The notes beneath the pieces are model-generated. The model was not told the origin of the DNA. It made no database searches and was given only the letters and a program-made list of their open reading frames with translations. Shown here piece after piece: positions 17,114 to 25,304 of a stretch of DNA of 64,000 nt. The stretch's first letter is position 1. The number at the start of each line of letters is the position of its first letter. This stretch comes from Winogradskyella thalassocola (lineage in GTDB: Bacteria > Bacteroidota > Bacteroidia > Flavobacteriales > Flavobacteriaceae), in contig NZ_FNCZ01000004.1 of assembly GCF_900099995.1 (NCBI RefSeq), forward strand, positions 124,001 through 188,000, given 5' to 3'. The translations under genes were made by a program, and so were the position numbers.

Positions 17114-17143
17114 GACTAAGACTAAGACTAAGACTAAGACTAA
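17114..17143 (+). repeat. 6-bp microsatellite
   Basis: Five perfect tandem copies of gactaa just downstream of the stop of the DUF1801 gene (minus strand). Confidence 0.9.
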
Positions 17144-17146
17144 AAT

Positions 17147-17515
17147 CTACCCTTTCTTATAAAACCCCTTCTCTTTCACCCCTTCTACTTCTTTTAAAAT
17201 TGCTATAAAAACGGCATCATCAATATCATCTAGCATTTTATAACGTAGCGATTTTACAACTTTCCGTTTTTCACTTACTAAATAAGTATCCCATTTTTTT
17301 GATAAGTGTGCGGAATGCCAAAAGCCAATATCAACATAGTCTTTGGTTTTATTAATGTAGCATATTGGTCGTTTATCCATGTAGTAACACGGCATTCTCC
17401 ATTTGTATAATAAATCGGCTTCTGGCAAGGTATGCTCAATCAATACTTGCAAATGCATGAATATAGACTTGAAAGGTTCAGGTTGATTTAGGATATGAGC
17501 TTCTGCTGGATTCAA
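17147..17515 (-). CDS. DUF1801 domain protein
   Basis: A 122-residue small cytoplasmic protein of the DUF1801/YdhG-like group. Visible are LPEADLLYKWRMPCYYMDKR, which matches the family's E-x-x-x-W-x-x-P-x-Y core, and ICYINKTKDYVDIGFWHS near 51. The structural family is a small alpha/beta fold of unknown biochemical role. It follows the 117-residue membrane protein by 9 bp, so the two are probably co-transcribed. Confidence 0.75.
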   Translation of the reverse strand: MNPAEAHILNQPEPFKSIFMHLQVLIEHTLPEADLLYKWRMPCYYMDKRPICYINKTKDYVDIGFWHSAHLSKKWDTYLVSEKRKVVKSLRYKMLDDIDDAVFIAILKEVEGVKEKGFYKKG

Positions 17516-17524
17516 AATATAGCG

Positions 17525-17878
17525 TTAAAATATGCCGATTATACCAATCACAATAAGTCCAATTCCAATAATAGCCTTAAAGGGCATTAGCTTAGCAGAG
17601 AGTTGTCTTAAGCTTGTTTCTAAAGCAGGTACTTTCCCAAAGACATGCGTTAAAAGTAAAATACCACCTAAAATACTCACGATATTAAATAACAGGCCAT
17701 CCCAAAATTCTAATATCGCTAAGATGATAAGACCAAGTCCTATTATGGTATCAAATGGCGCTAAAAAACCAGCAATTTTGTTGAAAAAGTTATGCTCACC
17801 ATCCCATTTGTCTAAGGTTGCTAAACCAAGTAAGATGCCTCCTGAAATATTTGCTATAGCTAAAAGTAATTCAATCAT
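17525..17878 (-). CDS. Small membrane protein with internal duplication
   Basis: A 117-residue, very hydrophobic protein of four helices built from two similar halves. Residues about 10-57 (GGILLGLA...FLAPFDTIIGLGLIILAILE) and 70-116 (GGILLLTH...KLMPFKAIIGIGLIVIGIIG) share the G-G-I-L-L and P-F-x-x-I-I-G-x-G-L-I pattern. The opposite strand carries an equally long open frame (17532-17885), but its product is proline/lysine-rich and shows no membrane or domain logic, so I take it as a shadow. Function unknown. Confidence 0.72.
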   Translation of the reverse strand: MIELLLAIANISGGILLGLATLDKWDGEHNFFNKIAGFLAPFDTIIGLGLIILAILEFWDGLLFNIVSILGGILLLTHVFGKVPALETSLRQLSAKLMPFKAIIGIGLIVIGIIGIF

Positions 17879-17959
17879 GTTTTAATTATGGTTTAATTAA
17901 TTGAATATAAAATTAGTCAAATCTGAAAAATAAACTTGCGCAAACCAATTAATTTAATT

Positions 17960-17978
17960 TACTTTGTATTTCAAAGTA
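17960..17978. promoter_or_regulatory. Palindromic operator, copy 1
   Basis: TACTTTG-TATTT-CAAAGTA, ending 7 bp before the ATG of the 202-residue membrane protein gene and followed by ctttaa. The same 7-bp arms and right flank recur at 19113-19131. Likely the target of the winged-helix regulator encoded between them (inference). Confidence 0.6.
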
Positions 17979-17985
17979 CTTTAAC

Positions 17986-18594
17986 ATGAGCGAAAAAGAT
18001 TATCTAAAAGACATTAGTGAGATTAAAAATCTTATGAATAAATCCTCTCGATTTATTTCTTTGAGTGGATTATCTGGAATTTTGGCTGGAATTTATGCCC
18101 TTATTGGTGCAGCTGCTACGTATTGGTTAGTTACAACCTATAGTTATGGTACTTTAAAATTAGATGGTTGGATTTTTGAAACCGTATTACTCATTCTATT
18201 CTTAGTCGCATTTTTTAGTGTAGCAACTGGCATTTTACTAACTACGAGAAAAGCTAAAAAAAATGGAGAGAAAATATGGGATAACTCTTCTAAACGTTTG
18301 TTATTTAATTTTTTAATTCCTCTAGTTGCTGGTGGATTATACACCTTAATTATCTTGAGTCAAGGTAAATACGGACAAACTGGTGGCCTAATGCTTATAT
18401 TTTATGGCCTAGCATTAATCAACGCCTCAAAATATAGTATTGGAGATATTAAATATTTAGGATTTATTCAGATAGCTTTGGGACTTGTTGCAGCCGTTTA
18501 TCCTGGTTATGGTTTTTGGCTTTGGGTAATTGGTTTTGGGATCATGCATATTGTTTATGGCACTTGGATGCATTTTAAATATGATGTAAAGTGA
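17986..18594 (+). CDS. Six-helix membrane protein, unknown function
   Basis: A 202-residue integral membrane protein with a short basic/acidic N-terminus (MSEKDYLKDISEIKNLMNKS) and six hydrophobic segments at about 25-47, 63-85, 107-127, 130-147, 153-172 and 175-195. I do not know a named domain. Proteins of this shape are often encoded next to the small winged-helix regulators of the HTH_34 type, as here (18756-19052). The palindromic operator at 17960 sits at the position of a repressor site. A sensor or transporter role cannot be separated. Confidence 0.72.
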   Translation: MSEKDYLKDISEIKNLMNKSSRFISLSGLSGILAGIYALIGAAATYWLVTTYSYGTLKLDGWIFETVLLILFLVAFFSVATGILLTTRKAKKNGEKIWDNSSKRLLFNFLIPLVAGGLYTLIILSQGKYGQTGGLMLIFYGLALINASKYSIGDIKYLGFIQIALGLVAAVYPGYGFWLWVIGFGIMHIVYGTWMHFKYDVK

Positions 18595-18597
18595 AAA

Positions 18598-18670
18598 AAT
18601 GATCTCGCAAAGGCGCAAAAGCGCAAACAAAAAAATAACGTAGAGAAGCACAAAGGTTGTACGGAAAATC
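18598..18670 (+). repeat. cgcaaag-type dispersed repeat
   Basis: tctcgcaaaggcgcaaaagc, then gcaaac, followed by further degenerate gagaagcacaaagg words. Same family as 16938-17030. Confidence 0.6.
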
Positions 18671-18732
18671 ACAGAGCCTTTTAAATAATTGACCTAATTT
18701 CGAAACTGAATACTGAAATTAAAAAACTAAGA

Positions 18733-18750
18733 TTCCTGCTTTCGCAGGAA
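18733..18750 (+). repeat. CTTTCG-loop hairpin, copy 1
   Basis: TTCCTGC-TTTC-GCAGGAA, a perfect 7-bp stem directly upstream of the regulator ATG at 18756. Stem differs but loop and flanks (aga, gaagt) match the hairpin at 31890-31907 upstream of ssrA. It could sequester the ribosome site of the regulator gene or be a mobile mini-palindrome. Confidence 0.7.
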
Positions 18751-18755
18751 GTGAG

Positions 18756-19052
18756 ATGAGCATAATAACCAACATAAATAAACTTTTTGATCATAGGATA
18801 AGACTTGGCATTATGTCGGTACTTATGGTAAACGAGTATGCGGATTTTAATATGCTAAAAGAATTATTGGGTGCGACAGATGGTAATTTATCAAGTCATA
18901 CGAAGGCATTAGAAAAAGCAGAATACATTTTAGTAGAAAAACAATTTATAGGTCGAAAACCGAATACAAGATACAGCGTTACGAAACTAGGAAAATTAGA
19001 ATTTCAAAAACATATTGAAGCCCTTGAAAAATTAATAAACAAAACTCAATAA
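18756..19052 (+). CDS. Winged-helix transcriptional regulator (HTH_34 type)
   Basis: A 98-residue single-domain DNA-binding protein. RLGIMSVLMVNEYADFNML, then LGATDGNLSSHTKALEKAEY as the helix-turn-helix, then the wing KQFIGRKPNTRYSVTKLG, are typical of the ArsR/MarR-like HTH_34 family. It has no extra ligand domain, so it would respond by direct ligand or protein contact. It sits between two membrane-protein genes that both carry the TACTTTG...CAAAGTA palindrome, so it probably represses one or both (inference). The start is the ATG right after the hairpin at 18733. Confidence 0.85.
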   Translation: MSIITNINKLFDHRIRLGIMSVLMVNEYADFNMLKELLGATDGNLSSHTKALEKAEYILVEKQFIGRKPNTRYSVTKLGKLEFQKHIEALEKLINKTQ

Positions 19053-19112
19053 AAACACCTCAACTGCCCTTAGCGGAACAGTTGAAAAATTAAAATCTTT
19101 TTTTTAATCATT

Positions 19113-19131
19113 TACTTTGAAATTCAAAGTA
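19113..19131. promoter_or_regulatory. Palindromic operator, copy 2
   Basis: TACTTTGAA-A-TTCAAAGTA, a perfect 19-nt dyad 17 bp before the ATG of the DUF4173 gene. Shares arms and the trailing ctttaa with the site at 17960-17978. Confidence 0.65.
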
Positions 19132-19148
19132 CTTTAAAATAATCAATC

Positions 19149-20543
19149 ATGAAAAAACTAATCTTATTCATTGCAGCCCTTTTATTTAGCACCCTCTTCT
19201 ACAACCAAACTATCGGACTTAACCTCTTTTTATTCAGTATTCTTACTGTTGTCATCCTTTTTATTAATAACAAGTCTCAGTTTAAGAATCGGAAAACCCA
19301 AATCTACACTATAGCCTACCTCATCACAGGACTAACCATCTTTTTTCATAGTTCTACACTTTCTGTAATTGCAAATCTCGTAGCATTCTTCACTTTAATA
19401 GGTCAGCTCTCTGAGACTAAATCGTCTATTTACGTCAGTTGGCTTAACGGCTTATACACAACAATTGCTGGTTTTTTTCATCGCAACTTTGCTATCGTTG
19501 AATCAAAAACTAATTCTGAAGACACAAAAGAAAAAATCGACATTGATTATTTACATTGGGTTAAAATCATTCTAATTCCAGCCGTCATTGTAATCACCTT
19601 CATTGCTCTCTACAAAGAAGGAAACCCTGTTTTCAGCAACTTAATAGAAAAAATAGATTTCGGTTTTATAAATATTCAATGGATTTTAATGGCAGGTTTA
19701 GGGTACTATTTGTTCAATAATATTTATGCACCAATTGAAGTCGAACCCGCTACTGAAATTGATTTGCAAACCGAAAACAGTTTACATAAAACCGAAGCCT
19801 TTTCTATTCCAAAATTAAAACAAGAAAACCAACTTGGTGTCGTTCTTATCACACTATTAAACGCATTGATTGTAATGTACTTAATAACAGATATCACCTT
19901 TTTAACAACGCAACAAGATATTAGCGCTTCTGTTTATTCTGCTCAGGTTCATAGTGGCATTAACGCACTTATTGCCTCAATTCTTATTGCTATTATGATT
20001 CTGTTATATGTCTTTAGGGGCAATCTTAATTTTTACGAGCAAAACACCACCTTAAAACGTCTAGCCTTTACTTGGATCATTTTAAACATTCTATTAGTTC
20101 TAAGCATTGTATTTAAAAACGCTCAGTACATCTATAATTTTGGTTTAACGTATAAGCGTATTGGTGTTGTGATTTATCTTTTACTAGCTACAATCGGACT
20201 GGTTACAACACTTCTAAAGATAAATAGCGCAAAAAATAATTGGTTTCTCTTTAGGGTCAATACACAAGCTGCATTTATAATTCTAGTTGTTTCTAGCACT
20301 ATAAATTGGGACTATCATATTACCAATTACAACTTTAATTATGCCAAATCAATGGACTATAATTATGTCATCGGCCTCTCTAACAACAACACTCTACTAT
20401 TAAATGAGCAGTTAGACCATAAAGACCTCAATAGAGGATTCACATATCTTATTGAAGAAAAATATCATGGCTATATCGATAAATTAAAAACGAATAATTG
20501 GCAGGAATTACAGTACGACAATTTCAAAATTAACACAAAATAA
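19149..20543 (+). CDS. DUF4173-like (DUF4153) multi-pass membrane protein
   Basis: A 464-residue protein with about eleven hydrophobic helices (first at 4-40, then in pairs through ~385) and a soluble C-terminal ~80 residues. NLVAFFTLIGQLSETKSSIY and INWDYHITNYNFNYA match what I know of the DUF4173/DUF4153 group of bacterial membrane proteins, whose role is undefined. It heads a tight gene run: the next ORF starts one base after its stop. The palindrome at 19113 probably controls the whole run. Confidence 0.75.
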   Translation: MKKLILFIAALLFSTLFYNQTIGLNLFLFSILTVVILFINNKSQFKNRKTQIYTIAYLITGLTIFFHSSTLSVIANLVAFFTLIGQLSETKSSIYVSWLNGLYTTIAGFFHRNFAIVESKTNSEDTKEKIDIDYLHWVKIILIPAVIVITFIALYKEGNPVFSNLIEKIDFGFINIQWILMAGLGYYLFNNIYAPIEVEPATEIDLQTENSLHKTEAFSIPKLKQENQLGVVLITLLNALIVMYLITDITFLTTQQDISASVYSAQVHSGINALIASILIAIMILLYVFRGNLNFYEQNTTLKRLAFTWIILNILLVLSIVFKNAQYIYNFGLTYKRIGVVIYLLLATIGLVTTLLKINSAKNNWFLFRVNTQAAFIILVVSSTINWDYHITNYNFNYAKSMDYNYVIGLSNNNTLLLNEQLDHKDLNRGFTYLIEEKYHGYIDKLKTNNWQELQYDNFKINTK

Positions 20544-20544
20544 A

Positions 20545-20877
20545 ATGATCTCCTTAATTATATTTTTGTCCCTTTTGGTAGGCGTACTAACGGTAGTAAT
20601 GGTAAGACTAAGTATATCGTGCGTGTTTTGGACTTCCAAATATAGACATGATAAAATACGAATCTACAAAACCTATTTCCCATATTACATCATTTGTTTA
20701 TTTACACTTTGTATGGCAGTAATAATAGGACTAGACAAACGTATAGGTGCCATTTATTATTTCAGTTTTGTGTTTTTTATATCGCTTTTAATCTGGAGAT
20801 ATGAACTCATACAAAGTAGAAAAATACAGTCTATAAATAACAATAATGTAGAATCACATCAACCCGAATTACCATGA
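20545..20877 (+). CDS. Small three-helix membrane protein
   Basis: A 110-residue protein with hydrophobic segments at about 2-22, 47-63 and 70-88 and a charged tail. It starts one base after the preceding stop and its stop overlaps the next start (ATGA), so it is translated within the operon. No family recognised. Confidence 0.65.
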   Translation: MISLIIFLSLLVGVLTVVMVRLSISCVFWTSKYRHDKIRIYKTYFPYYIICLFTLCMAVIIGLDKRIGAIYYFSFVFFISLLIWRYELIQSRKIQSINNNNVESHQPELP

Positions 20878-21392
20878 ACAACCTATTTAAAATTTTAAAA
20901 GCAAAACGAAAGCAATTTATCATTTGGTTGTTTGAACATTCGCAACGCATTTACACCAACATGTTTAAAAATCAAGAACCTTGGAACCTCACCAAAACGG
21001 ATTTACTAAATCTACCAAAACCTACATTTGGAAGACATTTAGGCGAATTCTTGGATAGAAATAATTTTGAACTAATTCCAAAGGTTGAACGTCACGATTG
21101 CTATCATGTGCTCTGTGGCTATAGTACTAAAGTTGAAGATGAAATTGCACTACAATGTCTTTGTTATGGCAACGGGAAACGCAGTCCGTATTTGTATGGA
21201 GCCATTATTCTTGGTGTTGCTATTCTTCCTGATTACTATAAGTATTACCATAAATCTTTCAAAATAGGAAAAGCGGCTAATGCATTCCATCATTTTGATT
21301 ATAGGAAGCTTATGCATGTTTCCATTTCAGATTTTAGAGATGCCATTTTTCCGAAACATGACTTATTAAACCTTAATCTCATTTCAGTATGA
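20874..21392 (+). CDS. Coq4-like protein
   Basis: A 172-residue protein with the Coq4 metal-type motif: ERHDCYHVLCGYSTKVEDEI at residues 66-85, i.e. HDxxH followed by a Glu 12-13 residues later, then LCYGNGKRSPYLYG. Coq4 is a zinc-binding scaffold of ubiquinone synthesis in eukaryotes. Flavobacteria make menaquinone, so a different lipid-linked role is likely for this branch (inference). The start overlaps the preceding stop by 4 bp and the stop overlaps the sanA-like start by 4 bp, indicating tight coupling. Confidence 0.78.
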   Translation: MNNLFKILKAKRKQFIIWLFEHSQRIYTNMFKNQEPWNLTKTDLLNLPKPTFGRHLGEFLDRNNFELIPKVERHDCYHVLCGYSTKVEDEIALQCLCYGNGKRSPYLYGAIILGVAILPDYYKYYHKSFKIGKAANAFHHFDYRKLMHVSISDFRDAIFPKHDLLNLNLISV

Positions 21393-22003
21393 AAACATTT
21401 AAAATATTAATTATAACAGGATTATTTATCGCATTAGGTGTTTTTACTACTTTTCATTGGGTGAGTTTTAAAGCTAAAGGATTGACTTATGACGCTATTG
21501 ATAATATCCCGAAGAACAACGTCGGACTTGTACTTGGAGCAAGCAAATTTGCGCCAAGCGGCAACATCAACTTATTCTACAAACACAGAGTAGATGCTGC
21601 GGTTGCACTTTACAAAGCCGGAAAAATAGAGTACATCTTGGTCAGTGGCGACAATGGCAGAAAAGACTATGATGAACCCACTGATTTTAAAAACGATTTA
21701 ATTGCAAAAGGCGTTCCTGCAGATCGTATATTTTTAGATTATGCTGGCTTTAGAACTTTAGACTCTATAGTAAGAGCTAAAGAAATATTTGGCCAAAATA
21801 CGATCACTATTATCTCGCAGAAGTTCCATAACCAGCGCGCCATTTATATCGCTCAACATTATGATATTGACGCTATAGCTTACAATGCCAAAGATGTCTA
21901 CAAAACACCTCCAAGAGAATATCTAGCACGTACTAAAGCACGTTTAGACTTACTTTTTAATGTTACACCTAAATTTCTAGGAGACAAAATCGCTATTAAA
22001 TAA
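21389..22003 (+). CDS. SanA/YdcF-type DUF218 envelope protein
   Basis: A 204-residue protein with one N-terminal membrane anchor (7-25) and a DUF218 domain: VGLVLGASKFAPSG near 45, NLFYKHRVDAAVALYKAGK, YILVSGDNGRKDYDEP, and ITIISQKFHNQRAIYIAQ. These are the ElyC/SanA/YdcF signatures. SanA and relatives affect the permeability barrier of the envelope; enzymatic activity is unproven. It is coupled to the Coq4-like gene upstream by a 4-bp overlap. Confidence 0.87.
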   Translation: MKTFKILIITGLFIALGVFTTFHWVSFKAKGLTYDAIDNIPKNNVGLVLGASKFAPSGNINLFYKHRVDAAVALYKAGKIEYILVSGDNGRKDYDEPTDFKNDLIAKGVPADRIFLDYAGFRTLDSIVRAKEIFGQNTITIISQKFHNQRAIYIAQHYDIDAIAYNAKDVYKTPPREYLARTKARLDLLFNVTPKFLGDKIAIK

Positions 22004-22020
22004 AACCTCAAAACACGACC

Positions 22021-22428
22021 ATGAAATTTCAATTCAACAAAAAATATTTAGTACTCGCACATAGCCTATTTCTTATAGAATTAGCCATCGCTTTCATCAT
22101 TAAAACAGGATTTATTCGCTACACATTTGGCGATTATCTCGTTGTTATTTTATTATATGCAATTATTAGAGGATGCATCAACTTGAATGTGAGGGCGTCG
22201 AGTTTGGTCGTCCTCTTAATTGCTTATGCTATTGAGTTTCTTCAACTCACCCCATTCTTAACCTACTTTAATTTACAAGATAGTTTTACGGCTAAACTCG
22301 TTTTCGGTAGCACATTCCATGTCACAGATTTACTCGCTTATACTTTAGGAATACTGACTGTTTTAGCCGTAGAGTCTTCACTTTTCAAATTACAAAACAA
22401 GCAAAATATAAGATTATGGAAGTTCTAA
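22021..22428 (+). CDS. DUF2809 membrane protein
   Basis: A 135-residue four-helix membrane protein with the pattern FGDYLVVILLYAIIR near 36 and EFLQLTPFLTYF near 77, which I recognise as DUF2809. Function is unknown. It precedes the DUF1361 gene with a 13-bp overlap, and both lie in the same run. Confidence 0.78.
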   Translation: MKFQFNKKYLVLAHSLFLIELAIAFIIKTGFIRYTFGDYLVVILLYAIIRGCINLNVRASSLVVLLIAYAIEFLQLTPFLTYFNLQDSFTAKLVFGSTFHVTDLLAYTLGILTVLAVESSLFKLQNKQNIRLWKF

Positions 22429-23081
22429 AAACATTAATTCTAAATCGTTTTAAAACCTTATCATTAATTACAGTAGCCTTACTGTTTAGTGTTATTTTAC
22501 TCATGGTACGCATGAAACTGAACAAGTCCTATTTCTTTCTGTTTTTAATCTGGAATGTGTTTTTGGCCATCATACCTTATGCTATAACGATGTATTTAAA
22601 TACCGCACAAAATTTGAGCAAACTAAAACTTGGATTCTGGTTTATGGTTTGGTTAGCCTTTTTGCCTAATGCACCTTATATTGTTACTGATCTTATTCAT
22701 ATTAGAATAGGAAACGATTCGCTTTTATGGCTCGATGTGCTGGTGGTGTTGTCGTTTGCTTTAAGTGGTTTATTATTATTCTATGTATCTATAATGGATA
22801 TGCAGAAACTAGTGACTTCTCAATTTAAAAAACTTCCTATTGAAGCGCTGAGTATAACCTTGATCTTTTTATGTGGATTTGGAGTATATTTAGGTCGTTT
22901 TCTCCGTTACAATTCCTGGGAAATTATAAGTGGACCACAGTTTTTATTTATGGATATTGTCACTATTATAATGTCACCATTTCAGCATTTTGAAGCGTGG
23001 TTATTCACTTTGGGCTTTGGTACATTTTTGGTGATTGGCTTTTGGATGTTTACTACCTTAAATCAATTAGAAAAAAACTAA
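22416..23081 (+). CDS. DUF1361 membrane protein
   Basis: A 221-residue six-helix membrane protein. FLIWNVFLAIIPYAI near 43, AFLPNAPYIVTDLIHI near 82, and GVYLGRFLRYNSWEI near 155 are the conserved motifs of DUF1361, including the LPNAPY loop. No activity is known. It overlaps the DUF2809 gene by 13 bp and is 4 bp from the next lipoprotein gene. Confidence 0.83.
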   Translation: MEVLKTLILNRFKTLSLITVALLFSVILLMVRMKLNKSYFFLFLIWNVFLAIIPYAITMYLNTAQNLSKLKLGFWFMVWLAFLPNAPYIVTDLIHIRIGNDSLLWLDVLVVLSFALSGLLLFYVSIMDMQKLVTSQFKKLPIEALSITLIFLCGFGVYLGRFLRYNSWEIISGPQFLFMDIVTIIMSPFQHFEAWLFTLGFGTFLVIGFWMFTTLNQLEKN

Positions 23082-23085
23082 AATT

Positions 23086-23787
23086 ATGAAATCAACTTTT
23101 ATAACTTTATGTCTAGCCTTATTTATAATGGGCTGTAAGGAAAAATCACAAACCATCAGTCATGATGACACCTTTGAAACTAAAATCAAAAAAGACAGTT
23201 CAAAAATCGAAATCGCTGATTTGCCAATTCTTATTGACAGTACGGATTATTTAATTCATCCGATTGGTTATATAACAGAGTATGATAATTCGAAATTCTC
23301 AAGTTACAGTAAGGGAGGTGGTCATACGTCATACGCAGTGTCGCGCTATAATAAGTTTTCAATAACGGGAGAATTCAGTACTATTAAATTCCAGCACCTT
23401 AATTCGGAAAAACTCACCGCTTTATCAGATGAGATTATGGAGATTACGGCTATCAGTTTTCTTGAAAACATTAGAGCACAAACCGGACTTCAATTTTTAG
23501 TATATACCATTAGAGATGCCGACACCAACAAAGACTCCAAGCTAGATTTCAATGATATTGAAACCTTATACATTAGTACTATTGACGGTAAGAATCTTAA
23601 AAAACTAACTCCTGAATTTGCGCAAATTGTTGACTGGAAAGTTATTCCAAAACAGAACAGATTATATTTTAAAAGTATATCTGACACCAACAAAACTGGT
23701 GAGTTTGACAAAAAAGACAAAGTTAATTATCAGTATGTTACTTTAGAAGTTGGTGACCTAACTGTTATTGATTATAATCCTATGTAG
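23086..23787 (+). CDS. Lipoprotein with EF-hand-like calcium loops
   Basis: A 233-residue lipoprotein (leader ending LFIMGC, lipid Cys at 17). RDADTNKDSKLDFNDIETLY near 143 fits a calcium EF-hand/dockerin loop (D-x-D-x-N-x-D-x-x-x-D), and SDTNKTGEFDKKD near 202 is a second, weaker loop. I do not recognise the rest. It closes the membrane-protein run that begins at 19149, so a role at the envelope is reasonable. It converges with the gene at 23789, one base away. Confidence 0.75.
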   Translation: MKSTFITLCLALFIMGCKEKSQTISHDDTFETKIKKDSSKIEIADLPILIDSTDYLIHPIGYITEYDNSKFSSYSKGGGHTSYAVSRYNKFSITGEFSTIKFQHLNSEKLTALSDEIMEITAISFLENIRAQTGLQFLVYTIRDADTNKDSKLDFNDIETLYISTIDGKNLKKLTPEFAQIVDWKVIPKQNRLYFKSISDTNKTGEFDKKDKVNYQYVTLEVGDLTVIDYNPM

Positions 23788-23788
23788 A

Positions 23789-24991
23789 TTATTTTCCATT
23801 TACATAATCCTGCAAATAACTAAATCGTTTCGTCAGTTTACCCTTTTCAGTCATTTGAGCACGTTTTAAGATTTCCCGTTCATCGTTATTAAAGAAAGCA
23901 GGAATAACGTGTTCTAAAAATGTTTCACCGAAACCTTCACTAGCATCTTTTGGTAATTCGCATGGTAAATTATCTACAGCCATAACCGTTATTGCGCCTT
24001 TTGCATCATAAGCGACTTCCTTTTCGGTCTTAGGATTGTAACCATAGAAAGGATCTTCAATAGTTGAAGGCCTAATTGTACTTGCCACTGGGCCATCGAT
24101 ATCACAAGATATATCAGCAACTAAATTAATTTTGAAATCGGGATGTTTGGCATCTTCCCTTGTAAATAAATAAGGTGCATTATTCCCATAGAAATGACCA
24201 GCTATAAAATAATCAGTTTCTTTAGCATAAGGCATAAAATTACTTTCATAACCCGATGGGTCTTTATAAAACTTATACTTATCTCCTACTTTACCGTCTT
24301 TTCGTTTGGCATATTCCATTACATCTGCCATAACATACACAGGCTCCGAAAATTGAGATGTTAAATACAAGGCATCGCTAATTTGCTTAATACCTAAATG
24401 ATCTAAAATCTCTTTGGCTCCATAGGCCACTTTTCCTGTTCCGGAGAGTAAAATCTTAATATTTGGGATGGTGATTTTATCTAATTCTGACTTTACGGCA
24501 TCTAAATCAGCAAGTGTTTCAACTTTTGGTAATTCAAACAAACCATCTCGTAACCCTAAAGCTCTAAACCCATTGTATGCACCAACCAAACCTGCGTAAC
24601 GTCCAAAACCAATTAAACGCGCACCCGTTTTTCTAACAATAGTTTCGTGATCAAACATTTCTATATGTTTCTCTAACATAGCGACCAACAATTTTCTGTT
24701 GTAAGGCTGCTTTTTAATAGTATGTGAGAAATAGAAATATTTTTTATTTGAAATTAAATTTTCAATCGGCACTTCTTTGACGCCAATCATAACATCAGCA
24801 TGCGACACATCGTCCAACACTTCAAAACCTAAAGCTCTATAGGCTTCATCCGGAAAAATTCTAATATCCGAAGATTCTACAATAAAAGTAGCATCCGGAA
24901 ATTGCGTTCTCGCTTCTGCTAAATGTTCAGGAGAAAATACCACACGTCTGTCTGGTGGATTTTTACGTTCTTTTATGATGGCGAATGTCAT
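23789..24991 (-). CDS. Saccharopine/alanine dehydrogenase-like NAD(P)-dependent oxidoreductase
   Basis: A 400-residue enzyme of the AlaDH/PNT-like superfamily. The N-terminus IIKERKNPPDRRVVFSPEHL is the typical substrate-binding start of alanine dehydrogenase/LYS1 saccharopine dehydrogenases, followed by FYFSHTIKKQPYN near 86 and the nucleotide-binding KILLSGTGKVAYGAKEIL near 176. The glycine motif GTGKVA differs from canonical GxGxxG. These enzymes couple NAD(P) to amine/oxo-acid chemistry in lysine metabolism. Reaction direction and substrate are not certain. It is a lone gene. Confidence 0.75.
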   Translation of the reverse strand: MTFAIIKERKNPPDRRVVFSPEHLAEARTQFPDATFIVESSDIRIFPDEAYRALGFEVLDDVSHADVMIGVKEVPIENLISNKKYFYFSHTIKKQPYNRKLLVAMLEKHIEMFDHETIVRKTGARLIGFGRYAGLVGAYNGFRALGLRDGLFELPKVETLADLDAVKSELDKITIPNIKILLSGTGKVAYGAKEILDHLGIKQISDALYLTSQFSEPVYVMADVMEYAKRKDGKVGDKYKFYKDPSGYESNFMPYAKETDYFIAGHFYGNNAPYLFTREDAKHPDFKINLVADISCDIDGPVASTIRPSTIEDPFYGYNPKTEKEVAYDAKGAITVMAVDNLPCELPKDASEGFGETFLEHVIPAFFNNDEREILKRAQMTEKGKLTKRFSYLQDYVNGK

Positions 24992-25304
24992 AGCTATATT
25001 TTAAAATTGAGATATTTCGAAATTAAATACTTAGGCTTTCAGGTAACACATACGTTAGTGATTTGTGTAAAGAAACACTTTAAATTCAGCATTTAATATT
25101 GAAAAATGTTTTCACGAAAATAAGAGGAATTGCATGTTTTAGCAAACATTCTTCGGTTAAAATATTTACAAGATATTATGGTATGGAACACCATCAATTA
25201 AATATTACAGAAATCTGGTTTAAGACAAGATTCATCTGCATTTCTTATACTGTTTTATAACCACTAAAGGTTCATAAAGTAGACAACTATTACTCAGGTA
25301 AATT
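24992..25304. other. Non-coding gap
   Basis: 313 bp between two minus-strand genes. Apart from a short dyad (ATGGT...ACCAT near 25180) I see no ORF, repeat or clear promoter. Confidence 0.6.

Noticed and set aside
17532..17885. 117-residue open frame on the plus strand
   Set aside because: Antisense to the duplicated four-helix membrane protein; product is Pro/Lys/Ser-rich with no fold logic. The mirror of a hydrophobic minus-strand gene.
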